Positions 4,409 to 11,271 of a stretch of DNA of 11,271 nt are shown here, piece after piece (the stretch's first letter is position 1; every line of letters starts with the position of its first letter). Location of the stretch: positions 1 to 11,271 of the forward strand of contig JAFRCB010000184.1 in the NCBI GenBank assembly GCA_017404585.1, given 5' to 3'. The notes under the pieces were generated by a model. The model saw nothing but the letters and a program-made list of their open reading frames with translations, made no database searches and was not told the origin of the DNA. The DNA comes from Lachnospiraceae bacterium (GTDB lineage: Bacteria; Bacillota; Clostridia; Lachnospirales; Lachnospiraceae). A program made the position numbers and the translations under genes.

Positions 4409-7400
4409 CTACTCTACCGACTTCAGCGACTCCGCCATATTGATCCGATCCAGCTTGAACGACATGATCTGGTTCACAACGAAGGTGAATGAGAAGGTCA
4501 GTATGATGGAGAACACGAAGCTGAGCGGCCGTATCTCTTTCCGGAAGTAGACGAGGTCCACGACGATCTGATCGATGACGAAGCTGTGCAGCAGCACGCC
4601 GAGCCCGAGGCCTACCAGCATGCCGATCAGGGTCAGGATCATATTTTCTCGGAACACGTAGTCGGAGGTCTCCCGGCGGTAGAAGCCGAGGACCTTGATG
4701 GTCGCGATCTCGCGGATCCGCTCCATGATATTTATGTTGGTCAGGTTGTAGAGGACGACAAAGGCCAGGGCAGCTGCGCTCGCGATGATGAGGATGACCA
4801 CGTAATTGAGGCTGGACATCATGTTGGCTATGCGCTCGCGGAAATCCGCGAAAACGGACGCGTTGACGACGCAGTCGCATTTGGCAAGAGCTGCCTGGGC
4901 TTCATATATGTCTGTTCCCTCCGGGAAGTTCACGTAAGCCCCGTTCAGGTAGTATTCCCCTGTGGACTCCGCAACCGTCTCTTTCGAGAGGACCACATAG
5001 TTGTAGACATGGTTTTCAAATACCCCCGCGACGGTCGCCTTTATTGTCTTCATATCATCATTCCGAAGCTCGATCTCATCACCCACGTCGAGGCCATAGC
5101 GCCGCGATATACTGATGCTGATTAGGGCTTCATCGATACCGGGGGCGGGGAGCTTTTCGCCCTGCATGGTCATAAGGCGGAAGAAAGAGTCGATGTCCGA
5201 CCAATCGTCCGGCGCTATGACAGTGACCCCCTTGACCTGGTTGGTCATCAGCAGATCCCACGAGGACTGCTGGAAGAAGAATCCCGATGCGGAAAGATCT
5301 GTCATGGCCTTGTCGAGCTCGTCCGGAAGCAAATGCGCAGCGCTCCCGCCGGCAGTCATGACCCCATCGTTCCCGCCAACAGGTGTATCCTCATCGTTTC
5401 CACCGGCTGGTGCGTCCTCGCCGACTGCATCAGCAAGCGAGTCCCCGCCAATCTCATCCGTGACCAGCTCGACCTCCGCGATCTGAATATTGTCGTACTG
5501 GGTGTCGACAAATGTAGCTATGGAATCCTTGATCCCAAAGCCCGTCAGAAGAAGAGCAGTGCAGCCGCTGATACCGACGACCATCATGAAGAAGCGGCGT
5601 TTATAGCGGAAGATGTTCCTGACGGACACCTTATGCATGAATTTCATCCGGTTCCAGATTGCCGGTATGTTTTCGAGGAAGACACGCTTGCCTGCTTTCG
5701 GGGCCTTCGGGCGCATGAGGCTTGCGGTCGGCTCCATCAGCTCGCTCCGGCATGACATGTAAGTGGTGCCCAGGGTGGAGACCATGGAGACGAGGAAGAC
5801 GGAGACGGCCAGCTTCCAGTTGGTCATAAAGCGCATCGGAATGGCTATATACATCATCTCGTAGGCATACCAGATGACGCTCGGGAAGAGAATAACGCCT
5901 AAGGCATAACCGGCCACGCAGCCGAGCGCGGCGGCGAACCCCGAGTAGGCAAGGAAAGTCATCATGATATCACGCCTTGAATAGCCGAGGCCCTTCAGAA
6001 TTCCGATCTGGCCTCTGCGCTCATCGACCATTCGCGTCATGGTCGTCATGCATACAAGAACTGCGACTAGAATAAAGAAGAGAGGCAGCACGCGCGCGAC
6101 CTGTTTTACGATCTCCGAGTCGCTCTCGAAGCACGCGTAGGCAATGTTGGTCGTTCTCTCAAGGGAGTAGGTATCAGGTCTTTCAAATGAAGCCAGATCC
6201 TCCTCCGCATCCGATATCTTTTTCTCAGCGTCCGCAATCTCGGTGTCAAATGTCTTTTTGGCGTCCTCGTACTCAGCAAGACCGTCGTTGTACTCGGCAA
6301 GACCGTTCTCGTACTCAGCGAGACCATCGTTATATTCGGCGAGACCGTCCTCGTACTCGGCAAGTCCGTCGTTATACTCGGCAAGGCCGTCCTCGTATTC
6401 AGCAACGCCCTTTTCATAATCTGCCTTGCCCTGCTCATAGTCCGCTTTTCCGGATTCATACTGGGACCTGGCATTCTTGTAAGCGCTGAGACCTGATTCA
6501 TATTCGGCGACGCCGGCATCATACTGGGCTTTGCCGCTGTTGTACTGCGCAAGACCTGCATTGTACTGCTTAAGGCCGGATTTGTACTCGGCCTCCGCCT
6601 TGTCGTAGGCGGCTTTGCCTTTGTTATACTCAGCAAGACCGTCCTTATACTGGGCAAGACCCTTGTCGTACTTAGCCTTGGATTTTTCGTACTCCGCCTT
6701 GCCGGCCTCATATTCGGCCTTTCCCTGTTCGAGGGCTGCCTTTCCTTCCTCGTACTTTGCCTTGCCGGCCTCGTATTGGGCAAATCCCTCGTCGTAGGCA
6801 GCTTTGCCGGCATCATATTCCGCTTTACCTGCCTCATACCCGGCAAGTCCTGCCTCGTAGGCAGCCATTCCTTCTTCGTACTGCTGGCGATTCGATTCAA
6901 GCCCGCCTCTGGCGGCTTCAATTTCGGCCATACCTGCAGCGTAAGTTGCTTCATCAATCATTTCTGCTGCAAATGCGGCTTCAAGTTCGCTCTGTTTACC
7001 GTCAAGCTCCGCATCGGCAGCATCGATTTGAGCCTTGGCAGCGGAGAGCTCACCATAATTTGCATCAAGCTGGGCCTTTGCGCCTTCGAGCTCGGCAGCT
7101 GCCGCAAGAAGCTCAGGTTCCTTCTCGTCGAGAGCTGCTTTGGCAGCGGCAAGCTCATCGGCAGCCTGACTCAGCTCCTCCTCGCTCTCTTTGATCTGAG
7201 CTTCATACGTCTGCAGCTGCTTTTCGGCGGCTTTCAGTTCGGGCTCGCCCGCATCCAGTTCTTTCTTGGCCGCGTCGAGCTGCTTTTTCGACTTGTCCAG
7301 CTTGGCTTTGGCGGCATCCAGCTCTTTCCTGCCGCTGTCCAGCTGCTTTTTGGTCGAATCGAGCTGCGATTTAGCAGATTTTAAGGTCTGGGAGTTGCTG

Positions 7401-8506
7401 TCGAGCTTGCTCTTGCCGCTGGCAAGCTCGGCTTCAGCCTCGTCAAGCTTGCTCTTGCCGCTGGCAAGCTCCGCTGCGGCCTCGTCAAGCTTGCTCTTGC
7501 CGCTGGCAAGCTCCGCTGCGGCGTTACCAAGCTTGATCTTGCCGTCTGCCAGCTCAGCCGCGGCGTCGTCCAGCTTCTTCTTGCCGTCTATTAGCTCGGC
7601 TTCCGCGTCATCCAGCTCTTTTTTTCCGTCTGCGAGTTCTTTTTCGGCATCGGAGAGCTTCTGCTCGCCCTCGGCCTTTTTGTCGTTGAACTCGGTCTTT
7701 GCGTCATTCAGCTCTTTCTCGGCGTCGCTGTAGATCCTGTCATACCGCTTGTCCGCTGCGGACTGGATCAGGTCTTCCCATACAGGGCGCAGCTTGTCCA
7801 TCTGCTCTTTATACGCGTCGGAGTAAATGACCTCATCGGTGTTCAGTTTTACATAGATATCCGTATAATACTCGGCGCTGAAGGATTGTCTGGGCAAGTA
7901 CATGAAGCCGTAGACGGTGCCGTTACCGATGGACGTTGTCCCTCGCTCGAAATTGATATAGAGGGAAGATTCGGCAAATCCGACTACGGTGTAGGAGGTG
8001 TGTGCAAATGCGTCAAGGGTGTCGGTTTCATTTGCATCTGAAAAATAGATCGTATCACCGAGAGATAAATCCAGCCTGTTCTGTGAGTCGATCAGACATT
8101 CAGAATCCTTCTCGGGCATTCTTCCCTCGATGATCTGCAGATAATTGATTTCGTCGGTGATGGAGTGGACCTTGTATACTCCGGTAGAACCGTCTTTCGT
8201 CTCGCAGAGCACGTCGTACTGCCATGCGCCCTCGGCATAGCGGACGCCGTCCGCGTGAGCCAGCTGCATAACTTCGCTGTCCTCCCATCCGAGGGTGGAG
8301 ACGGCCCGGTAATCGTACAGCTGATTCTCCTGATAGTAGCTGTTGACCGTGTTGATCATGACGGGGGTCGTGATCCGGACGCCGGAGAAGAAGCCGACGC
8401 CGATGCCGATAATTGCGAACACGGCAAAAAAACGTCCGAAAGTATTGCGGATCTCGCGGATCGTCATTGTTGTCAGCATGTGCTTTTTTCTGCGCGCGTT
8501 CTTCAT
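4409..8506 (-). CDS. FtsX/MacB-type ABC permease with giant periplasmic-side coiled coil
   Basis: A 1365-residue permease of the FtsX (type VII) ABC superfamily, which couples ATP hydrolysis to movement outside the membrane. Order: TM1 about 24-43; a MacB-like extracytoplasmic domain about 45-255; a coiled coil about 258-775; three TM segments about 800-930 with the FtsX-like ERRGQIGILKGLGYSRRDI loop; a further TM about 970-990; a second extracytoplasmic domain containing a Gly/Asn/Asp-rich insert about 1025-1055; and a final three-TM FtsX domain from about 1235 to the C-terminus (ERIREIATIKVLGFYRRE). The coiled coil uses 14-residue ELASGKSKLDEAAA-type units, then 7-residue YNDGLAE-type units, with a break near M516. 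The ATG at 8506 has only a weak GGGGAT site. An upstream GTG at 8584 is in frame but overlaps the ATPase stop. The 71-nt gap after the ATPase holds a small ACTGCC/GGCAGT hairpin (8540-8562). The substrate is unknown. Confidence 0.9.
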   Translation of the reverse strand: MKNARRKKHMLTTMTIREIRNTFGRFFAVFAIIGIGVGFFSGVRITTPVMINTVNSYYQENQLYDYRAVSTLGWEDSEVMQLAHADGVRYAEGAWQYDVLCETKDGSTGVYKVHSITDEINYLQIIEGRMPEKDSECLIDSQNRLDLSLGDTIYFSDANETDTLDAFAHTSYTVVGFAESSLYINFERGTTSIGNGTVYGFMYLPRQSFSAEYYTDIYVKLNTDEVIYSDAYKEQMDKLRPVWEDLIQSAADKRYDRIYSDAEKELNDAKTEFNDKKAEGEQKLSDAEKELADGKKELDDAEAELIDGKKKLDDAAAELADGKIKLGNAAAELASGKSKLDEAAAELASGKSKLDEAEAELASGKSKLDSNSQTLKSAKSQLDSTKKQLDSGRKELDAAKAKLDKSKKQLDAAKKELDAGEPELKAAEKQLQTYEAQIKESEEELSQAADELAAAKAALDEKEPELLAAAAELEGAKAQLDANYGELSAAKAQIDAADAELDGKQSELEAAFAAEMIDEATYAAGMAEIEAARGGLESNRQQYEEGMAAYEAGLAGYEAGKAEYDAGKAAYDEGFAQYEAGKAKYEEGKAALEQGKAEYEAGKAEYEKSKAKYDKGLAQYKDGLAEYNKGKAAYDKAEAEYKSGLKQYNAGLAQYNSGKAQYDAGVAEYESGLSAYKNARSQYESGKADYEQGKADYEKGVAEYEDGLAEYNDGLAEYEDGLAEYNDGLAEYENGLAEYNDGLAEYEDAKKTFDTEIADAEKKISDAEEDLASFERPDTYSLERTTNIAYACFESDSEIVKQVARVLPLFFILVAVLVCMTTMTRMVDERRGQIGILKGLGYSRRDIMMTFLAYSGFAAALGCVAGYALGVILFPSVIWYAYEMMYIAIPMRFMTNWKLAVSVFLVSMVSTLGTTYMSCRSELMEPTASLMRPKAPKAGKRVFLENIPAIWNRMKFMHKVSVRNIFRYKRRFFMMVVGISGCTALLLTGFGIKDSIATFVDTQYDNIQIAEVELVTDEIGGDSLADAVGEDAPAGGNDEDTPVGGNDGVMTAGGSAAHLLPDELDKAMTDLSASGFFFQQSSWDLLMTNQVKGVTVIAPDDWSDIDSFFRLMTMQGEKLPAPGIDEALISISISRRYGLDVGDEIELRNDDMKTIKATVAGVFENHVYNYVVLSKETVAESTGEYYLNGAYVNFPEGTDIYEAQAALAKCDCVVNASVFADFRERIANMMSSLNYVVILIIASAAALAFVVLYNLTNINIMERIREIATIKVLGFYRRETSDYVFRENMILTLIGMLVGLGLGVLLHSFVIDQIVVDLVYFRKEIRPLSFVFSIILTFSFTFVVNQIMSFKLDRINMAESLKSVE
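6269..6860 (-). repeat. In-gene 21-bp repeat array (heptad YxxGLAE)
   Basis: A 21-bp periodicity inside the permease gene, with unit starts at 6269, 6290, 6311, 6332, 6353, 6374, 6395, 6416 and 6437 and more diverged units beyond. It encodes seven-residue units such as YNDGLAE, YEDGLAE and YDAGKAE (residues about 549-746). The repeat is protein-level, in frame and without spacers. Confidence 0.85.
7405..7656 (-). repeat. In-gene 42-bp repeat array (14-residue double heptad)
   Basis: Six 42-bp units start at 7405, 7447, 7489, 7531, 7573 and 7615. The first three are nearly identical (core GCTTGCTCTTGCCGCTGGCA). They encode ELASGKSKLDEAAA-type double heptads at residues about 284-367 of the permease. 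Confidence 0.9.
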
Positions 8507-8577
8507 ATATTGATCCCCGGTTATCACAGGCGGAAACCCACTGCCTTCAGGTGATGGGCAGTTGACAGAAGCATCTC

Positions 8578-9279
8578 TTACCACTCGATTTCAGAGATGT
8601 CTACACGGTTCGTATTGAGATACATTTTTTCGATTTTTCCGCTCTTGACGGTGATGACCCGGTCGGCCATTGCGGTCAGTGCGGAGTTGTGAGTGATGAC
8701 GACCACGGTCATGCCGGCCTTTCGGCAGGTGTCGTAGAGCAGACGAAGGACCGCCTTGCCCGTCTGATAGTCCAGCGCGCCGGTCGGTTCGTCGCACAGG
8801 AGAAGCTTCGGGTTCTTTGCGAGGGCTCTCGCGATCGCGACTCGCTGTTGCTCGCCGCCGGAGAGCTGGGCGGGGAAGTTCTTCAGTCGGTCGCTCAGTC
8901 CTACATCCCTGAGGACTTCGGCGGGATCAAGGGGTTCTTTGGTCAGCTGCGTCGCCAGCTCCACGTTCTCGAGCGCAGTCAGGTTCTGTACCAGATTGTA
9001 GAACTGGAACACGAAACCGATCTCGTACCGGCGGTATTCCGTGAGCTGTTTTCTGTTGTAGGCGGAGATCTCTTTTCCGTCAAGAAAGACGGAGCCGGAG
9101 GTCAGAGAATCCATACCTCCGAGGATATTAAGAATAGTGGTCTTTCCGGCTCCGGACGCGCCGACGACCACGCAGAATTCACCCTTTTCGATGATGAAAT
9201 CCGCACCGTTCAGAGCGGGGATCTCTACTTCCCCGCTTTTGTATATTTTCTTCACATTCCGGAATTCAACATATGCCAT
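8578..9279 (-). CDS. MacB/LolD-type ABC transporter ATPase
   Basis: A 233-residue cytoplasmic ATPase of the MacB/LolD/FtsE-like group that partners FtsX-type permeases. Walker [10 protein letters not shown] (40-48), Q-loop FQF (Q92), signature LSGGEQQR (139-146), Walker B LLLCDEP with E164 as catalytic base, D-loop ALD (168-170), and H197 as switch histidine are all present, so it should be active. The ATG at 9279 is chosen because GAGGG lies about 8 nt upstream and the conserved MAYVEFRNV start follows. A longer frame reaching 9453 lacks a ribosome binding site and runs through leader hairpins. It is the first gene of a two-gene operon with the giant permease, 71 nt apart. The C-terminal extension (about 217-233, [12 protein letters not shown]) is short and not recognised. 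Confidence 0.93.
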   Translation of the reverse strand: MAYVEFRNVKKIYKSGEVEIPALNGADFIIEKGEFCVVVGASGAGKTTILNILGGMDSLTSGSVFLDGKEISAYNRKQLTEYRRYEIGFVFQFYNLVQNLTALENVELATQLTKEPLDPAEVLRDVGLSDRLKNFPAQLSGGEQQRVAIARALAKNPKLLLCDEPTGALDYQTGKAVLRLLYDTCRKAGMTVVVITHNSALTAMADRVITVKSGKIEKMYLNTNRVDISEIEW

Positions 9280-9472
9280 ATATTTGACCCTCTGAGCTGT
9301 GCTTTGCATGCCGCGGCGCGGGTCCTTTCTGCAAATGCAGGTCAGCCGCGCGCCCGGCGTATCCGGATGTTCAAGTCTCGCTCGCCAGACTTGGCGCGGG
9401 ATTCGGATCAGCGCCAGCTGACATCTTCCACCCCGAATCCCTGCGGTCTTCATTTCTTATAGAATTAGTATA
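9280..9472 (-). promoter_or_regulatory. Structured 5' leader and weak promoter of the ABC operon
   Basis: A candidate -10 TATACT (9472-9467, minus strand) has no clear -35 box. If used it gives a leader of about 180 nt with several stems. GGGATTCGG and CCGAATCCC bracket 9399-9442. AAGTCT and AGACTT (9373-9392) bracket an 8-nt loop. A GC-rich GGCGCG/CGCGCC stem encloses a CTGC/GCAG hairpin at about 9312-9355. It does not match T-box, c-di-GMP or other leader classes I can recall by eye. No short leader-peptide gene with a good ribosome binding site is evident. Confidence 0.35.
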
Positions 9473-9532
9473 GCAGAACCGCGACGGATTTGGGTGAACA
9501 AATCGTGAAGCGTCGGGAGGAATAAAATCCAC

Positions 9533-9560
9533 TTGCGGAACTTCCTATAATAGATATAAT
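9533..9560 (+). promoter_or_regulatory. Promoter of the CPBP protease - FNT channel operon
   Basis: TTGCGG (9533-9538), a 16-nt spacer and consensus TATAAT (9555-9560). Transcription from about 9567 leaves a 5' leader of about 145 nt before the ATG at 9712. The leader holds a TATGCG/CGCATA stem-loop (about 9672-9692) just ahead of the ribosome binding site, and I recognise no riboswitch in it. Together with the ABC promoter this makes the 9280-9711 gap a divergent regulatory region. Confidence 0.6.
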
Positions 9561-9711
9561 ATGTAACAAGTCTGGATGTATCAAACCTTTCCGCCGTATT
9601 TCTCTTTCTGAGATAACACCGGCAAAGCAGGTAGTGGCATAACGATCCGGACGCAGGAATCTTTGTAAGTATATGCGCAGCTTTGCCGCATACAATTCAA
9701 GGGGGTATAAG

Positions 9712-10641
9712 ATGAAACGGAGATTAATTACAAGAAGCACGGGAAAGTGGTCGGATTTTATTCCGGTCGCGCTGGTGCTGGCCTATTTTCTGGTAGTCGT
9801 CGGGCAGCTTATCGGCAGCGGCGTCTTCGCGCTGACCGGAGCCGAAGCTAAGCTGACCGCAATCGTAGGAGATGAGGACACGGCAAAATTTCTGCTCATG
9901 TATTTTGACTTTTTCGGCATATGGATCGCGTTTTTTCTGGTAGCCGGTATTTTTAAGAATAACCGGCCGATGCTGCGGCCGCTTGCTTTCCGCAGGGATG
10001 GGGTGAACCTTCGCGGGGCAGCAGTCGGCCTGCTTCTCGGCTTTGCTGTAAACGGATTCTGCGTTATCATGTCCTGGATCCTCGGAGACATTGTTCTCTC
10101 CTTCAACGGATTCAATCCTGCGCTCTTTTTTGCCTTCCTCTTCGTGGTCATGGTCCAGTCCGGAGCGGAGGAGATCGTTGACCGATGCTATCTGTACCAG
10201 AAGCTTCGCAGAGGATACAAAAATCCGTGGATAGCCATCATCGGCAACGCGGTGGCATTTGCAGCCCTGCATCTGCTCAATCCGGGGGTGACGGCGGTCG
10301 GCATCGCGCAGATCGTTGTTGTAGGAATTCTGTTCTCGCTCTTTGTGTACTATTTTGACAGCCTGTGGGCAGCGATCATGATGCACACCGGCTGGAATTT
10401 CTGCCAGAGCATTTTCTTCGGACTCCCGAACAGCGGAATCGTCTCCGCCTACTCTGTGTTCAGGCTCGATGCCGCGTCCGCAAGAAACGGCATTTTCTAC
10501 AATGTGAATTTTGGCGTGGAGGGCAGCGTCGGCGCTTTAGTCGTTCTGGTCCTTATCGGCGTGATTATGGTCATTTTGGGGACTAAGAGAGGCAAGACGG
10601 AAGATCTCTGGAAAGAGATGGAAGCAAGTGAGGAGGTATAA
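9712..10641 (+). CDS. CPBP-family intramembrane metalloprotease
   Basis: A 309-residue multi-pass membrane protein with the CPBP (Abi/CAAX protease-like) signature motifs: E153-E154-I-V-D-R158 (EExxxR), F183-A-A-L-H187 (FxxxH) and H225-T-G-W-N229 (HxxxN). All predicted catalytic or zinc-binding residues are present. About eight hydrophobic segments can be seen, beginning at about 17-37. Bacterial members process membrane-bound peptides or confer self-immunity to bacteriocin-like peptides; the substrate here is unknown. The ATG at 9712 has AAGGGGGT about 7 nt upstream; a start at 9673 would add 13 residues with no good site. The last codons contain the AGGAGGT ribosome binding site of the next gene, with a 6-nt gap, so the two are probably translationally coupled. 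It is transcribed divergently from the ABC operon. Confidence 0.88.
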   Translation: MKRRLITRSTGKWSDFIPVALVLAYFLVVVGQLIGSGVFALTGAEAKLTAIVGDEDTAKFLLMYFDFFGIWIAFFLVAGIFKNNRPMLRPLAFRRDGVNLRGAAVGLLLGFAVNGFCVIMSWILGDIVLSFNGFNPALFFAFLFVVMVQSGAEEIVDRCYLYQKLRRGYKNPWIAIIGNAVAFAALHLLNPGVTAVGIAQIVVVGILFSLFVYYFDSLWAAIMMHTGWNFCQSIFFGLPNSGIVSAYSVFRLDAASARNGIFYNVNFGVEGSVGALVVLVLIGVIMVILGTKRGKTEDLWKEMEASEEV

Positions 10642-10647
10642 CTTAAA

Positions 10648-11268
10648 TTGAAATCTTTGAAAATTCTGGTATCCGCGATCCTGGCCGGTTTCTGCATCGG
10701 CCTTGGCGGCATGCTGTTCCTGGCACTTGACAATAAGGTGGTCGGAGCGTCCCTGTTCTCGACAGGACTTTTCGTGATCTGCACGAGCGGTTTTCATCTG
10801 TTCACCGGCAAGGTCTGCTATGCCTTTCAGAATGACATGTCATATGCGGCATCGCTGCCGCTCATATGGATCGGCAATCTGATCGGCACAGGCGGAACAG
10901 CAATCATCGTAAGGCTGTCGCGCGCGGCCAATCTTGCGGAAAAAGCCGCTTCAATCTGTGAAGTGAAGGCGGGCGACAGCTATATCAGCCTGTTCCTTCT
11001 GGGAATACTCTGCAACATTTTCATTTTCATTGCGGTCGACGGATTTAAGAACAACAAGCATGAGATCGCGAAATATGCCGCAATCTATCTGGGAGTCGTG
11101 GGCTTCATTCTGTGCGGCGCTGAGCACTGTGTGGCGGACATGTTCTACTATCACGTGGCCGGCGTCTGGTCAATGGATATGATTATCCGCCTGCTTGTCA
11201 TCACTGCGGGCAATGCGGTCGGAGGAATCCTGGCTGAGCGCATGCGGACATATGTCGTGAGCGCGTGA
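10648..11268 (+). CDS. Compact formate/nitrite transporter (FNT) family channel
   Basis: A 206-residue membrane protein with six hydrophobic segments, about 5-27, 30-52, 65-88, 111-132, 138-165 and 174-200. FNT hallmarks are seen in order: ILAGFCIGLGG in TM1, LFTGK in the first re-entrant loop (51-55), GNLIGT in TM3, GAEHCVADMFYY around 156-167 carrying the central pore histidine, and GNAVGG in TM6. FNT proteins are pentameric channels for formate, nitrite, hydrosulfide or similar small monovalent anions; which is carried here cannot be told. It is shorter than typical members (about 250-285 residues) because both termini are minimal, not because of a missing helix. The usual EHSxAN motif reads EHCVAD. 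The start is a TTG at 10648 with AGGAGGT (10631-10637) 10 nt upstream; no in-frame ATG fits. Confidence 0.85.
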   Translation: MKSLKILVSAILAGFCIGLGGMLFLALDNKVVGASLFSTGLFVICTSGFHLFTGKVCYAFQNDMSYAASLPLIWIGNLIGTGGTAIIVRLSRAANLAEKAASICEVKAGDSYISLFLLGILCNIFIFIAVDGFKNNKHEIAKYAAIYLGVVGFILCGAEHCVADMFYYHVAGVWSMDMIIRLLVITAGNAVGGILAERMRTYVVSA

Positions 11269-11271
11269 AGA

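Noticed and set aside
4242..4880. Minus-strand frame of 212 codons rich in Arg, His and Gln
   Set aside because: Lies out of frame with the well-supported permease C-terminus, has a skewed composition and crosses the permease terminator.
6106..7384. Long frames on both strands opposite or out of phase with the permease coiled coil
   Set aside because: They are shadows of the repetitive coding sequence: Pro/Thr/Arg-rich on the minus strand and Ser/Leu/Phe-rich on the plus strand. The in-frame product has clear heptads and flanking FtsX domains.
6269..7656. CRISPR-like array because of regular short repeats
   Set aside because: The 21- and 42-bp units are contiguous without spacers, in frame, and encode coiled-coil heptads.
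8507..8584. GTG start at 8584 for the permease
   Set aside because: It would overlap the ATPase stop and add 26 residues with no membrane or family resemblance before the basic MKNARRKKH start. The ATG at 8506 also has only a weak ribosome binding site, so some doubt remains.
9360..9392. A tRNA-like 3' end (GTTCAAGTCTCG)
   Set aside because: The supposed T-stem does not pair around the TTCAAGT loop, and no acceptor or anticodon arm can be built.
9280..9453. N-terminal extension of the ATPase to 9453
   Set aside because: It would translate the hairpin-rich leader, lacks a ribosome binding site, and the family start MAYVEFRNV at 9279 has one.
9280..9460. A T-box leader, because of GGGGTGGAAGATG on the minus strand
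   Set aside because: The conserved GGGTGGNACCGCG is not met, there is no following terminator, and the downstream gene is not an aminoacyl-tRNA or amino-acid gene.
8689..9462. Plus-strand frame of 257 codons opposite the ATPase gene
   Set aside because: The opposite strand holds an ATPase with every ABC motif intact; this frame has no recognisable domain.

Overview
The window looks like chromosomal DNA from a Gram-positive Clostridia-type bacterium, most likely a member of the Lachnospiraceae. This is an inference from several things: strong AGGAGG-type ribosome binding sites, moderate GC content, a one-piece tmRNA with no encoded CCA, GGGACGGTT-type REP palindromes, and a MacB-like permease carrying a giant coiled coil. 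I see no phage structural genes, integrase, CRISPR array, rRNA or tRNA.

Layout from left to right. (1) Bases 1-913: a REP-like hairpin, then a promoter and a metallo-beta-lactamase-fold hydrolase gene (+). (2) Bases 956-1583: the ssrA (tmRNA) gene with its promoter and terminator. The last ~17 nt of ssrA plus the terminator and following sequence are duplicated 169 bp downstream, with a hairpin-dense GC-rich filler between the copies. (3) Bases 1588-3094: an accessory-looking, mostly AT-rich block on the minus strand. It holds a RelE/ParE-type toxin and ribbon-helix-helix antitoxin pair with a 32-bp perfect palindrome over its promoter, a REP-associated tyrosine transposase (RAYT), and a second REP hairpin matching the one at base 1. 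(4) Bases 3105-4119 (-): two small exported-protein genes. One encodes a secreted protein with two PepSY domains. The other encodes an SH3b mini-protein with a double-glycine (bacteriocin-type) leader, preceded by three tandem 10-11-bp repeats. (5) Bases 4303-9472 (-): a two-gene ABC system of a MacB/LolD-type ATPase and a 1365-residue FtsX-type permease. The permease has an approximately 515-residue extracytoplasmic coiled coil built from 14- and 7-residue repeats. The system has a structured leader upstream and an intrinsic terminator downstream. (6) Bases 9533-11268 (+): a divergently transcribed two-gene operon of a CPBP-family intramembrane protease and a compact formate/nitrite-family (FNT) channel with a TTG start.

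How the parts fit. Much of regions 4-6 concerns the cell envelope: a type VII (MacB-like) mechanotransmission ABC system, two exported small proteins, a membrane protease and an anion channel. The best candidates for something little described are the leader-bearing SH3b mini-protein with its repeat-containing promoter, the giant hairpin-like coiled coil of the permease, and the duplicated ssrA tail beside the toxin-antitoxin and RAYT/REP block. All functional links between neighbouring units are inference. Protein families were assigned by reading motifs, without database searches.
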